Positions 9,698 to 20,545 of a stretch of DNA of 64,000 nt are shown here, in pieces (the stretch's first letter is position 1; every line of letters begins with the position of its first letter). Source of the DNA: Rattus norvegicus (Eukaryota > Chordata > Mammalia > Rodentia > Muridae); the NCBI RefSeq assembly GCF_036323735.1, contig NC_086024.1, positions 130,181,053 through 130,245,052 on the forward strand. The letters are read 5' to 3'. A program made the position numbers and the translations under genes. A model generated the notes under the pieces. It did no database searches. It was not told the origin of the DNA and was given only the letters and a program-made list of their open reading frames with translations.

Positions 9698-10489
9698 GGG
9701 GTGACACATTGTGGAGCCAGGCCGTATGGTGGTTGGACCTAGCTGTGAACTCACTCCGTACCACTGAGCCGCAAGCATTAAGGTGCTCCCTTCTTTGCTC
9801 CCGTGGATTACACCAAAAGAGATTGTCTTGAAACCAAACCAAAACAAAACACCATATATAGCGACTTCAGGCCACTCCTGTGAGCAGAGGACTCATTCCA
9901 CAACACTCCACACCCCTCATCCGTCAGTTCATTAATGTCTGGGCCGTCAGCACCAGACAATGTCGGGAGCAAAATGGCAAACCCCAAAGGTACAATAGTC
10001 TCTCTGCCTTCCTTCCCTTTCCCCGACTCCATCCCAGGATGTCTCTGCCACTCTTGAGAGACGCCTTCCCTCAGTGAGTAAAACAGCCAGTTCCTGCACA
10101 CCTATTTTGAGAATCGCCCCGAGCAAAGAAAAACAGGCAACAGGCAGGGAGGTTGGGCAACAGGATCCCGGTCCTGTGGTGTGGACTGGAAGGAAGGGGA
10201 CACTTGAGATTTGGCAGAGGTCTCTGTCCAGGCTTCCTGTGCCTTCGGATGTGGCAGAAAAGCTAGGCCCTAGCTTTGTCTAGCCACAAGGTTGGGGATG
10301 CAGAAACTGGCCACACCCTTGTCCCACATCGGAAAGTGGGGACTTGAGTAAGTAGATTCTCCACCTCTCCTGAAAGGGCGTGCAGAACGTGGTATTCTCA
10401 ACTCTCTCTGGGATGCAGATGTCAACCTGGGGGTGGGCAGTGGAGAGGGAAAGAAACGGTGAACTGGAATGGGGGTGGCTGATCTGGAC
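9698..10489. other. Unassigned sequence
   Basis: A weak tRNA-SINE-like trace (TACCACTGAGCCGCAAGC, about 9759-9776) lies near the start. The rest shows no recognised repeat or gene. Frames at 9808-10101 (minus) and 9880-10283 (plus) are unsupported. Confidence 0.4.
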
Positions 10490-10615
10490 AGTGAGGTTAA
10501 CTCAGTGGGTTGAACAAGCCGCACCCCAGGTTCAAGTTCAGAGATGTCTGTGGGCCAGCATGGGTGAGCTTCTGAGTAAGTAGGTGCTATATGTTTGAGA
10601 CCTGGTCTCCCCAGA
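10490..10615 (+). mobile_element. Degraded tRNA-derived SINE (B4-like)
   Basis: 'TTAACTCAGTGGGTTGAACA' followed by CAGGTTCAAGTTCAGAG looks like diverged A and B boxes, then a B1-like 'TGTTTGAGACCTGGTCTCCC' end, as in composite tRNA/B1 SINEs. Confidence 0.5.
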
Positions 10616-10764
10616 TAATACCGATTGGAGGAAGCAGGAGACCAGCATAGTCACCAGAATATGATGTCAGCTTTCAGTCACAGTGACTTTCAAGACAATG
10701 TTGTATAGTGAAAAGGCCACCCGCCGGTGGGTCAGAGTTTCCACCTATTCTGATTTCACTTCTG

Positions 10765-11165
10765 ATGCTGTGATAAAATAGTTCAACAACAACAAAAAAA
10801 AGCAGCTTAGGGAAAACAGTTTATTTTAGTTCACAGTTCCAGTCCAATATTGTGGAAGAATCATGGTAAGAACCTCAAACAGCTGGCCACATGACATCCG
10901 CAGCAAAAAGCAGGGAGAAATCAGTGCAGGCATGCTCACTCCTTTGCTGGGCTCAGCTAGATTTCTCCACTCTCACTCGGGACTTCATGCCTAGGGAATA
11001 GTGCCGCTCACAGTGGGACCTGTCTCCCCACATCAATTAATTTAAATGAGACAGTTTCCCAGACGTGCTCATGGGCAAGCCTCATCTAGACAGTCCCAGA
11101 TTGAGACTTTCTTCCCAGGTGCTTTTAGGTTCTATCAAGTTGACAGTTGAGGTTAACTATCACTC
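10765..11165 (-). mobile_element. High-copy rodent LTR-like repeat
   Basis: It begins 'TGATGCTGTGATAAAATAGT' and ends 'TCTATCAAGTTGACAGTTGA', the two diagnostic edges of a common rodent LTR-like family read in reverse. Between them are 'AAACAGTTTATTTTAGTTCA' and 'GGACCTGTCTCCCCACATCA' in the expected order. The exact sub-family is not assigned. Confidence 0.65.
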
Positions 11166-11210
11166 TACCTGCTGGTTGGGTGGTCGAGCTTTCTCTACGT
11201 ATAAAAAAAG

Positions 11211-11278
11211 AAGCGCAAGGCCCTGGGTTCGGTCCCCAGCTCTGAAAAAAAAAAAAAAAAAAGAACCAAAGAAAAAAA
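11211..11278 (+). mobile_element. 5'-truncated ID element
   Basis: Only the 3' half of the ID core remains (AAGCGCAAGGCCCTGGGTTC then GGTCCCCAGCTCT), followed by a long A-rich tail. The A box is missing, so it cannot be transcribed from its own promoter. Confidence 0.9.
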
Positions 11279-12318
11279 AAGATGAATGCCCAGTTAGCAG
11301 GGGAAGGGACTGTGTGAGGGGGGAGGGAGAGGGGGCAGCCATCAGGATGTAAAATGGATAAATAAATTAATGGAAAGAAAGATATGAATGCATATGTCAC
11401 ACATACAATTAGGGTTGCAGACATGAAGACTGACACATACCAGTTGTCAATAAAATAGCAAAAGATGGTTGCTCCTCAGACTTTCACCTTCTCTCAGAGA
11501 TGATTCTAACTTTCAGGCCAAGCAAACCTTCAAATACCGTGCCTCTGGAAAGGGGTACTCCCCTCCCATATCTCTAGCCTTGCTGGAAACGGACAGTGAA
11601 CCACTTTAGTATCCTCTCTGGATAGCATTCCTTTATTTACCAAGAGCCCCCCCCCCAAAAAAATTAAAATTTACCAAAAAAAAATCTATCACTTCAGTTC
11701 ATTCCATTTCTGGGATCAAATCCAAAAGAAACTAAGGGGAGGAAGTGGAAAAAGCACGTCTGCGGTTGTTTGTCGTGAAGTTATATATAATACATAAACA
11801 GGAATGTTCGCTTAAATGCCTGGGAGCCTATGGCAAGTTAGTACCACAGAATCCTACATGTTTACGGTGATCACCATGACAACCGTGAAGGACGGAAGAG
11901 GTTTGATGCCAAGCTTCAAGGAATTGTATGTTGATTAGGAGACAATCAAGTGTGTCATAGAAGAGAGGAAAGTCTGTGAGGAAGTCAGACACCAGGCTTG
12001 ATGGGGTAGAATGGTACAATGGTGTTATAGGACCAATTTTTGACATTATGAGGCTATTTGATAGTAGTTACTTTTTCAGTATTATTTTATAATGACATTT
12101 CTTTAAACAGCGTATCTTGATCACACCTACCTCCAACTCCCTCTTTCCACTCTCCTGGTCACCTGTAACATGTCACCTGCCCACTTTGTGTCCTCCCCAT
12201 TAAAAACATTTCGATTGGTAACCTACTAAATCCAATTAGTGGGGGCTGTTGGAATACTGGCTGGTCTTGCTGGGTCACGATGGCCGCTATGAGTTCCTGA
12301 GTGTGATAGCCATGTGTA
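11279..12318. other. Unassigned sequence
   Basis: About 1 kb of AT-leaning sequence with short C and A homopolymers near 11648-11690. No gene or named repeat is visible. Confidence 0.45.
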
Positions 12319-12334
12319 GAAGACAGTATTTCTT

Positions 12335-12521
12335 TTATTTTTTTAAGATTTATTTATTTATTATATGTAAGTACATTGCTGCTGTCCTCAGACACACCAG
12401 AAGAGGGTATCTGATCCCATTACAGATGGTTGCGAGCCACAATGTAGTTGCTGGGATTTGAACTCAGGACCTCTGGAAGAGCAGTCAGTGCTCTTAACCA
12501 CTGAGCCATCTCTCCAGCCCA
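12335..12521 (-). mobile_element. B2 SINE with TSD
   Basis: Minus-strand copy with head GGGCTGGAGAGATGGCTCAG and the 3' AAGTACATATAATAAATAAA-type tail. Near-identical flanks of about 17 bases (AGAAGACAGTATTTCTT before, AGAAAACAGTATTTCTT after) mark the target duplication. Confidence 0.95.
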
Positions 12522-12538
12522 AGAAAACAGTATTTCTT

Positions 12539-12930
12539 AACACCATTCCTCGTCTCTGGGCTCTTCCATATTTTCCACCCCTTTTTCCATGACGCCCTGT
12601 GAGCCCTGGCTTGTGGATGTCCATGTAGATACCCACTCGTGTAATAGCGTCATGAGTGTTAAGGAGGTTACCATCCACTTCGAGACTGGATCTGAGGCAA
12701 TCTCTGCCAGAGAAAACACATGCCTTGCTCTGCAAACCTGATCAAAGCCCACACTTGCAGAGCTCATGGGCCCTGGATGTGAGGAACATATTGATACTGT
12801 CTTGTTAAAGAAACATGTTGTCAAATTGCCTTCTAAATCTTTATAGTTATATACATGAATTAGTGTCATCTTTAATCTTGGTCAGGGAAGCTTTCTCCAG
12901 TGGCTAGTTATGCAGAATCTCTTCTGTTTT
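12539..12930. other. No recognisable feature
   Basis: Mixed sequence. A 110-codon minus frame (12537-12869) has no family resemblance. Confidence 0.45.
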
Positions 12931-12933
12931 GAT

Positions 12934-12992
12934 GGTGGTGGTGGTGGTGGTGGTGGTGGTGGTGGTGGTGGTGGTGGTGGTGGTGGTGGTGG
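12934..12992 (+). repeat. (GGT)n trinucleotide array
   Basis: 59 bases of perfect GGT, nearly 20 uninterrupted copies. Perfect arrays this long are usually length-polymorphic. GGT runs can form G-rich secondary structures. Confidence 0.97.
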
Positions 12993-13829
12993 TAGTGAGA
13001 TACTAGGAATTTTACCAGAAGCCTAAGAGTGGATTCTCCTTGGTGAGCCTTCAAGTACTTGCAACCTGTCACCAGTTTTCTTTAAACTCACCAATCAGAG
13101 TTCTTGCCTGGGTAACCTTAGACCTCAGGAAAGGCATTACCCTTGCTCCCAGGATCTAAGAACCACTCTGTGCTAGAGGACAAGTCATTGTCCCCCTCTG
13201 GGCTCTGTCACACACTGCCTTATATCCCATGGGTTGGGCTCAGCCACCTTCCTGTACAGCACCTAAACGCCTACCCTGAACCATTGACTCTTCTCTCAGT
13301 CAGGGATCTTCCAGAAAGCAGCTATCTTGGAGGAGCAGCTGGACACAGAACAGACAAGACCCACTAGCGTGTCAGCCAGCATAAACAAGTCTACTATCAG
13401 ATGGACACTGTGTCATGAGCCAGGTACTTAGTCATTGGGCCATCTGCCAGGACAAACCATTCCCTGTGACAACCACACTGGAAACACCCACAGGCAATCT
13501 CAGATCCTGGTGCTGGAGTTCCCTGCTGTGATCGCCCCCCACCCCAACCCCACCCCCGGCCATCATGTTCCAGGAAAGACCTCTCACTAGAGACTCAGCT
13601 AGAGGACCAGAGGAGCATGAGACTACCGTATTATGCTGGTCACACAGAGCAATAGTAGAACACAGTAGAAGGGAACCATGCAAGGGCATATTCAAGCCAC
13701 TCCATCCATCACACACCCGTCTTTGCCCCGCCCTGTTCTAAGAACAGCTTAGTTCATCAACTTGATGTTTAATATTACACTGCTCTAGTATACTGAGTAG
13801 GTACCCAAGAAATAATCCCCCCTCCTGTG
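12993..13829. other. Unassigned sequence
   Basis: No repeat or gene is recognised apart from a quadruplex-capable C tract at 13535-13557. Confidence 0.45.
13535..13557 (-). other. Minus-strand G-quadruplex motif
   Basis: Four C runs of 4-6 with 1-2-base loops (C6-A-C4-AA-C4-A-C5) give a canonical G4 on minus and an i-motif candidate on plus. Confidence 0.8.
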
Positions 13830-14142
13830 TGTGTGGGTGGGTGCATGCACACGTGCGCATCTGGTATCTTCATATATGAATAGAGCAATACACACAGAGA
13901 ATCCAGAGGAAGACGCCATGAATCCTGCTGCACCTTGTTCATCTGAGGCTATGTCTCTCGCTGAAACTAAACGAAGACTGTGGCCAACAAGCCCCAGTGA
14001 TCCTAATGTCTGCAGCCCTACAGCACTAGGGTTCCTGACCCTTGAGCGGCTGTGCCCAGCTTCTAAGCACATGGTGGGATTTGAACCTAAGTCCTCATGC
14101 TTATACGGCAAGCACTCGCCCATTGGGCCATCTCTCCAGCCC
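13830..14142 (-). mobile_element. B4/RSINE1-like composite SINE
   Basis: Read on minus, the head GGGGCTGGAGAGATGGCCCA and 'AGTGCTTGCCGTATAAGCAT' form a tRNA-like unit, joined to a diverged B1-like body and a TG/CA-rich end at 13830-13850. Confidence 0.65.
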
Positions 14143-14456
14143 CAAGAAACCCTTACTGATTAACTCATCGATGTTTCTCTGCTTGCACTGAAGGCTGGTG
14201 AAGGTAAGAATTATGCAAATCATGTGTTTCAAATGCCTGGCACAACAGGGACACCCTACGATGAGGCAGATACCACCCCATCCCCACTTCACACCTATAA
14301 GGAAATTGGAGTTGAATGTACCCAAGCCCGAGTCATACCGGAGGACAGCGACCCATACATAGCGCGCATACTTGGAAGGTGTTTGAAGAACTGACTGGCA
14401 TCTGGCTCAGAGCTCCTACTCCTACCAACCTTGCAATTATAAAAATGGTAGCCCCT

Positions 14457-14580
14457 GGGCTGGGAGGTGGCTCAGTGGGTGGGACACTTGCTGTACAAGC
14501 ACGCAGACCTGAGCTTAGATCCTCTGCACTGTGGAAGAGCTCTCGAGTGAGGTTGGAACTCAAGCATTAGGACGAAAGGC
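14457..14580 (+). mobile_element. tRNA-derived SINE head (B4-like)
   Basis: GGGCTGGGAGGTGGCTCAGT and 'GCTGTACAAGCACGCAGACC' then GAGCTTAGATCC form a recognisable tRNA-type SINE head with A and B boxes. Downstream sequence is degraded. Confidence 0.7.
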
Positions 14581-14621
14581 AAAGACAAGCAGATCCTCTG
14601 AGTTCACTGACTATCCGGTCA

Positions 14622-14744
14622 AGCCAATCAACAAGTGCCGTGTTCAGTGATGAGAATCCTCAGCCAATCAACAAGTGCCTTGTTCAGTGGACTCCTCAGC
14701 CAATCAACAAGTGCGGTGTTGCCGTTTCAGTGGTGAGACTCCTC
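14622..14744 (+). repeat. Imperfect 36-47-bp minisatellite, three copies
   Basis: AGCCAATCAACAAGTGC recurs at 14622, 14662 and 14698, each followed by a variant of GTGTTCAGTG...ACTCCTC. Unit lengths differ (40, 36 and about 47) because of small indels. Each unit carries a CCAAT box. Confidence 0.9.
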
Positions 14745-15302
14745 AGACAGTAAGGTCTGGAGAGGAGACATGAGAGAGACCTGAGAGAGACCTGGAATCA
14801 GACGAACTCAGATACTTAGCTCAACACTGTCTGGTTTCTCCCTCCCCCTCCCCTCCCCCTCCCTCTAAAACCATAATCATGTTTTCCCTGACTCCGGATT
14901 TCCCCACTGTTTCTCTGACCTCCACGCCTAAGTTAAAAGATACGGCTTTCTCTCCATTTACCTCCTCCTGGCAGCCACTGAGGTTTTAAGTGTGTTTGGT
15001 TGGTTGGTCGGTTGGTTTTCGTCCCAGGGCAAAGGATAGCACCAGGGGCATGTGGTTAGAAATAGAAACAGGGACAGCTTGATAAGAAAGGAAAGGAACT
15101 CCCACAAATGGTCGAGAGCTGAGGAAGAAGCCAAAAAGCTTTGGGTATAAAATGTGTCTGTAGCCCTTTAAAAAAGACTTCGCCATGGTATTCCGTTGGC
15201 TTTCCTCTGTTCATTAGAAGACGCTCAGGTCAAAAGAGGATTCCAGTTTTTCTCTGCCAACCTTTATATATTACCCTGATGTTGATGTCTCCAGTCCCCA
15301 CT
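14745..15302. other. Unassigned sequence
   Basis: Contains a short imperfect duplication at about 14770-14790 (GAGAGACCT twice) and a C/T-rich patch at 14838-14864. No gene signal. Confidence 0.45.

Positions 15303-15350
<48 letters not shown>
15303..15350 (+). repeat. (CA)n microsatellite
   Basis: About 23 perfect CA units, followed by imperfect ACACATGTCC repeats to about 15420. Confidence 0.95.
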
Positions 15351-15353
<3 letters not shown>

Positions 15354-15576
15354 TATGTATACAACACACATGTCCATACACAAACACACATGTCCACTCC
15401 ACGTATGCACACATACAACACAACTCTTAGTGCCTTCTTGTAACAACTAGCCGGGGAATAATATATGACTAAATGGCAGAAGAAAATCCAGCATAGCCAT
15501 CAGATGTGTCTCCAAAAGTATTGTGCTTTTTTTTCTTGTTGTTGCAATAACCACTGTAACATACGTTTTAATTCTT

Positions 15577-15677
15577 TTTCTTTCTTTTTTTTTTTTTTTT
15601 TTCGGAGCTGGGGACCGAACTCAGGGCCTTGCGCTTGCTAGGCAAGCGCTTTACCACTGAGCTAAATCCCCAACCCC
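15577..15677 (-). mobile_element. ID element, full length, with TSD
   Basis: Minus strand reads GGGGTTGGGGATTTAGCTCA ... GGTTCGGTCC-type core (here with one change, TTCGGTCCCC intact) and ends in a long A tail (plus T-run 15585-15602). The 14-bp duplication ACGTTTTAATTCTT is at 15563-15576 and 15678-15691. The internal Pol III A and B boxes appear intact. Confidence 0.96.
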
Positions 15678-15889
15678 ACGTTTTAATTCTTAACAGTAAT
15701 TGTAGTGATATATCAATTCAGAAGACATTTTCTCACTTAAAGCATTTATTCAAAGGCTTTTATAATCCCTAGGCTCTATCCGCATCCACATTTTCATACG
15801 TACCAGGAATATCTAGTCTATTAATGTAAAACTGAGGAACAAGAATTGGAGAATAAACACAAACTCAAAGGCAAAAAAGGAATATAACT

Positions 15890-15970
15890 AGAGCGCTTAC
15901 CTAGGAAGCGCAAGGCCCTGGGTTCGGTCCCCAGCTCCGAAAAAAAAAGAACCAAAAAAAAAAAAAAAAA
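15890..15970 (+). mobile_element. 5'-truncated ID element with TSD
   Basis: It starts inside the tRNA-like region (GAGCGCTTACCTAGGAAGCG) and keeps the B box and A tail. GGAATATAACT occurs on both sides (15879-15889 and 15971-15981), so the truncation happened at insertion rather than by later deletion. Confidence 0.95.
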
Positions 15971-16009
15971 GGAATATAACTCATGACTTTGGTTGTTTTT
16001 GGTTGTCTT

Positions 16010-16212
16010 TGTTTTTGTCGTTTTTGTCGTTTTTGTTGTTTGGTTGGGTGGTTGGTTGGGATTTTTGTTTTTTTGGGTGTTTTTTGAGACAGAGTCTCAC
16101 TGTGTAGCTCTGACTGTCCTGGAACTCACTCTGTAGACTGGGCCAACCTCAAACTGGCAGAGATCCTCCTGCCTCCGCCTCCTGAGCGCTGGGACCAAGG
16201 GCTGGGATCATG
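16010..16212 (-). mobile_element. B1 SINE with T/G-rich tail
   Basis: The minus-strand B1 (7SL-derived) is seen as GAGACAGAGTCTCACTGTGT ... CTCCGCCTCCTGAGCGCTGG. Its A-rich tail on minus has become TTTTTG/TTGG repeats at 16010-16085. Confidence 0.9.
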
Positions 16213-16356
16213 ACGTTTGGGATCTCTCAGCATCCATGTAAGCATCGTTCACAAACACCGGATTGCAGGGCCCTCGAGTTCCATGGACAACTTTCAGAAT
16301 GGAGACATAAACACCTTCTGAAACACTGACAATCTCTAACGTTTTATAACTTAGGT

Positions 16357-16560
16357 ACAGGGGTGGGAGAGGTGGCTCAGGGTGAAGAACACGCATTATT
16401 CTTGCAGAGGACCTGAGCTCAGATCCCCAGCATTTACACCAGGTAACTCACAACTGCCCATGACTCCAGCAGCAGGGAATGCCCGTAACCTCAGGCACAG
16501 CATGTGTGTAGACATACACACATGCACACGCAAATAAATAATACTAAAATATTTAAAAGA
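16357..16560 (+). mobile_element. B3 SINE
   Basis: Head GGTGGGAGAGGTGGCTCAGG, B box 'GAGCTCAGATCCCCAGCATT', B3 body with AACTCACAACTGCCCATGAC, and a CACACGCAAATAAATAATAC tail. Confidence 0.9.
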
Positions 16561-16854
16561 AGTTTCAAAGTTAAATAAAATAGTCAAAAGAAAAAGGAAA
16601 CTGCAGTTTTGTAACTGTGTCAAGATGAGCTTCATCGTGAATATGAACCATTGACCGTTATTTCAGTGAGCTCACAGAGTTCAGCAGTTAAACGGAACTT
16701 CAAGGCCTCTCCCCTAGGTAGAAGGTCTCAACTTCACAATTGCCTGAAGAGCTCTGGAAGGGGCTGGGCCAGGCTGTGCTGAACAAGTACAGCTTTTGTT
16801 TTTGTCTTTTCCTGGTCAGGAAGGCCTGGCTACTAAAGTTTTAGATGTTTGATA

Positions 16855-16970
16855 CAAAGTATGACATGCACCTATAATGCTAGCCCTCAGGGAGCTGAGG
16901 CAGGAGGATCACAAGTTCCAGACCGGCCTGGTTACACAGTGAAACTACCCTGTCTCAAAGACAAAACAGC
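16855..16970 (+). mobile_element. Old B1 SINE
   Basis: 'GAGCTGAGGCAGGAGGATCA', 'CAAGTTCCAGACCGGCCTGG' and 'CCCTGTCTCAAAGACAAAAC' are B1 landmarks in order, with many substitutions elsewhere. Confidence 0.85.
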
Positions 16971-17268
16971 AACAAAAAGGTTTTGCTCCGATGCTTTTAA
17001 ATTTTAAACCACATAAACTTAGATGAAATGTGGAGGGAGACGGTAAGTCATCCCTGCCTCGGTGTTTGACCACTTCCTGTGATTCCAAAGGTCTCTGGGG
17101 CTGTTGATCTGTAGAATGGAAATGCTGCGCACTGATACCTAGGCCCGCAACCCTCCTGTCCCAGCACCCCACAATGCTACAGAGGCAGTAGCTTCCGGGT
17201 GGCTACCAGGGAAGTTAGCCGGAAGTTATCGCTTTGTGCAAAGTCCGCTCTTAAGAGGTCAACGAGGG

Positions 17269-17362
17269 GGATTGGGGATTTGGCTCACTGGTAGAGCGCT
17301 TGCCTAGCAAGCACAAGGCCCTGGGTTCGGTCCCCAGCTCCGAAAAAAGAAAAAAAAAAAAA
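17269..17362 (+). mobile_element. ID element with TSD
   Basis: Full ID core (GATTGGGGATTTGGCTCACT ... GGGTTCGGTCCCCAGCTCCG) and an A-rich tail. Flanks GTCAACGAGG (17259-17268) and GTCAGCGAGG (17363-17372) differ at one base, consistent with an aged TSD. Confidence 0.95.
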
Positions 17363-17372
17363 GTCAGCGAGG

Positions 17373-17839
17373 AAACTACCAACAACAAAGCTTCGAGTTT
17401 GCAGACACCTATGAATCCGTCTCTGGATGCTATAACGTATAATGAACTATACAAAACAAAACCCTAGGCAAAAGATTGTTCCAGTAACCAAAGCCCGACG
17501 CCTAATCCAGGGCCGTTCCAGTCACTGGGTGAAGCTCCGACATGTCCTTCCCATTTCCTCTGACTCACGAATGTAAACGAAAACATAAGCATGGCAGAGC
17601 TGCGCTCCTTGTCTGCTGCAGCCCTCGGCCGACTCTGGCCTGCCAAGGGCTTTCTGTAAGAGTCAGTTGTGCAATTCACAATAGAGAGTTCCTTAGTTTT
17701 TCTGCATGTCTAATGGTGTCCTGTGCATCCCTGTGGCCAAAGAAGTCACAACAAACTTTTTTACACTTGTAATTCTGCCGCGTGTGAATGCCGATTGAGA
17801 ATTTGTCAGAGTGCCACAGTACAGAGTCACTCTTGGTAT
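17373..17839. other. No recognisable feature
   Basis: No named repeat or convincing exon. Small overlapping frames on both strands are unsupported. Confidence 0.45.
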
Positions 17840-18170
17840 TGGTGCTTTTAAAAATCTACCAGCTGAGCCCTGGTAGCCAGTGGGGGGTGTAAGGGGGGAG
17901 GGGGAATAGCTCCATCAGTGAAGTATTTGCCTCACAAACACGAGGATCTCAAGCCCCATGAAAAATGTCAGATGTGGTGGCAAGGCAGCGGGATCTCAAC
18001 ACTGGGAGGTAGAGATGAGAGGATTCCTGGGGCTCGCTGGCCCAGCAGCATAACCTAATTTCTGAGCCAATGAGAGACCCTCTCTCAATGACCTTCCAGA
18101 AAACTTATCCTCACGGCCTCCTTGAAACATTAATGAACAAATGCCAGCACACGCATGTATCTCCCCAACA
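17840..18170 (+). mobile_element. B4/RSINE1-like composite SINE
   Basis: A tRNA-like part (AGTATTTGCCTCACAAACAC, 'GAGGATCTCAAGCCCCATGA') is followed by a B1-like part ('AGATGTGGTGGCAAGGCAGC', 'GCCAATGAGAGACCCTCTCT'). G runs at 17882-17904 (6, 6, 5) precede it and could form a quadruplex. Confidence 0.65.
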
Positions 18171-18264
18171 CAGTAATACTCCATGATCTAACTTGCAGAG
18201 AACTATTTACCCTCGAAGGAGACAGACAGGAAGACTGTTTTGCTGGTGCCTGGTTTTATGTAGG

Positions 18265-18265
<1 letters not shown>

Positions 18266-18309
<44 letters not shown>
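18266..18309 (+). repeat. (AC)n microsatellite
   Basis: About 21 perfect AC units. Confidence 0.95.
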
Positions 18310-18313
<4 letters not shown>

Positions 18314-19815
18314 GCGGGTGCAGTACAGTGGTGAACACTTTTTTCCTCCAAGGTTGGAGAGAAGGGCAGGTTTGGGGAGAGTCATAGAGAACTATGAGTT
18401 CTCTAGTCCTAATGCATTAGGTCACAAGATCTTTCCCTAAGACCGGAGCAATTTAAAGACCAGGTCTGTGTCATTAATTACCGGAAGTACATAATCGAGT
18501 TTCCTGTGTGTTTGGCAAATAAATTGCTGTATTGTATTAAGATAAAGTTATGATGCATCCCCAGTGATCAACCATGGTACAAATAACCTTATGTGGTACT
18601 CAGCAGCCACTCAAAGTGGCATTCAGTGACCTGAGAAATGTTCATACTATGACATAATGGCAGAAAGAAAGTTACAGAGTAACACATCAATTACCAACAA
18701 AACTTGGCGTCAAGAAGATCACACTAAATATTTTTTCCAGAACTTGACAAGGCATAAATCAACTCTTGGCTGGTGTCCGCCTCATCTGGAGGAAACAAAC
18801 ACTTTGTAGCTCTTTGCGACACCACAAAAAGCTTTAAGGGAAGACTGTTTGGATCATGGCTGTTTCCTAGTTCTGGCGTAAAGTTGAAATGGATGCTGGG
18901 AGATGTGGCTACACTAGCCCTGAGAAGATGAAGGAAAGCTCAGGAGGACTCCCATCCTGAGGTACCACCAGACAGGATATCTTGCCAGTGTGTAGACATT
19001 TAGACATGATATGGTACGTCCAAACTTGAAGGAGTGCAAGCTTGTTTCAGACTGCATTGCAACTCCTTTGTAACAAATCTTTCCAGTATTTCATGTTTGG
19101 GGATTTCTAGTTGGCCTACGGTTGATCCCACCTGGATAAAAGGCGAAGATGCAAGGTGAGAATCAGGCAAGGGCTGGAAAGACTGAGAGGCGAGTTTAAA
19201 TAGTCTTTCGGACACTCACACACTGAGCAGAATTCCTCCTGGCTGTGGCTGGGAACTGCTGGCTGGGAGGGAGGTAGAGAGACAGCTGCTAGCATGCTTA
19301 GCAACACTTTGGACTCAAACACACATTACCAAATAAATCGTTCACCATTGTTCCAAGCCTGTGACTCTCCCGGACATTGCCAGACAAACACTTCTGTGTA
19401 TAGCAGCCAAGAATGGGAAAACAAGCTAGCCAGTTCCCTCTGGACCAATATGTTATTGGGTGGTTCGTGAAACCGGCCTTGGCCCACCGCTCAGTGCACA
19501 GGAGCGGGGAGTGGCTAAGAGCAGAGGGAGAACCAGCTTCCAAGACAGGGGTAAGAAAGCACTGGCCCGACCCTGCATCCCGTGATGTCCCACACCAGGA
19601 ATTGAATGATGTAAGGGGCAGTAGGTGAGAGGTCATAGGGTGAGATGTGCTCCATGTACAATACATGCATGCATTATAATGTTCTTGTATGACACAGTTC
19701 TGTGTACAGTGAATAGATACAGTGAAAAGGTTTTTAAGGAGAGTAATCAAAGCATAAATGAGAGCAAAAGTTACAAAAATGCTAAGTGCATCTGATTAGG
19801 ATGACACGCAACTAT
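18310..19815. other. Unassigned 1.5 kb
   Basis: No repeat family that I can name and no gene. A 150-codon minus frame (19298-19750) and a 71-codon plus frame (19413-19628) overlap each other. The minus frame is the longest non-repetitive frame in this part, but it has no recognisable domain and unremarkable composition. I leave it uncalled. Confidence 0.4.
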
Positions 19816-19817
19816 CA

Positions 19818-20056
19818 GGGGTTTTTAAGATTTGTTTTTACTTACATGTGTCTGTCTTTGTGTGTGTACATGACACACATGTGTGTATGTGGGTGTATGT
19901 GTATGTATGTGTCCTCAGAGACCAGAAGAGCAGGTCTCTGGGATCTGGACTTACTGGTAATTGTGAGCTACCTAGTTTAGGTGCCAGGAACGGAACACAG
20001 ATTTTCTTCCAGAACACCATGTTCTCCGAACCACTGAGCCTTCCCTGCAGCCTCTT
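19818..20056 (-). mobile_element. B3 SINE
   Basis: On plus the copy shows AAGATTTGTTTTTACTTACA, a TG-rich patch, 'GTGAGCTACCTAGTTTAGGT' and 'CGAACCACTGAGCCTTCCCT', the reverse complement of a B3 from tail to head. Confidence 0.85.
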
Positions 20057-20093
20057 CTGTAGCATTAGCATTGAAATACCCATGTGTTGGGCA

Positions 20094-20139
20094 CTGGGGG
20101 AGAGAGGAGACAGCTTAGTGGCTAAGAATGCTTGCTGCG
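20094..20139 (+). mobile_element. tRNA-derived SINE head, interrupted
   Basis: GGGAGAGAGGAGACAGCTTA followed by GTGGCTAAGAATGCTTGCTG is a SINE head that stops where the LTR at 20140 begins. A CA-rich SINE-tail-like stretch appears after the LTR (20485-20545). Confidence 0.6.
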
Positions 20140-20484
20140 TGTCCTAGTATGCTTTCTGTTGCTGTGATAAACACCATGGTCAAAAGCACCTTGTGGAGGA
20201 TAGGGTTGACCTCTTCCTAACATTTGCAGGTTGCAAACCAGCATCGAGGCAGAAACCAAAAAAAGAACACACTTCTAGACTTACTTCCTCTGGCTTGCTC
20301 TGCTGCTTTTCCTATAGAGCCCAAGTCTGTCTGCCCACAGTGGCCCGGGCCCTCCTCCCTCCATTAGCAACAAAGAAAACGCCCCACAGAACATGTCCAC
20401 AAGCCACTTTGAAGAGCCAACTCTTCACCTGAGAGTCTCCCTTCCGGGGTATGTCTGAGTTTGTTGACAAAAACAACCAGCACA
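20140..20484 (-). mobile_element. MaLR-like LTR
   Basis: Edges TGTCCTAGTATGCTTTCTGT and 'TTGACAAAAACAACCAGCAC' are the reverse complement of the two ends of a common rodent LTR. 'CCTATAGAGCCCAAGTCTGT' is the U3/R region in reverse. Length is near full. Confidence 0.75.
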
Positions 20485-20545
20485 GCAGACCCATACATGT
20501 GCCTAGCACACACCTGTGCATAGGCCACACATGTACACTCACAAA

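Noticed and set aside
15577..15677. Possible tRNA gene (and the other ID cores)
   Set aside because: The A and B boxes resemble tRNA-Ala, but the sequence has the ID/BC1 SINE form with an A tail and TSD. No mature tRNA cloverleaf is expected.
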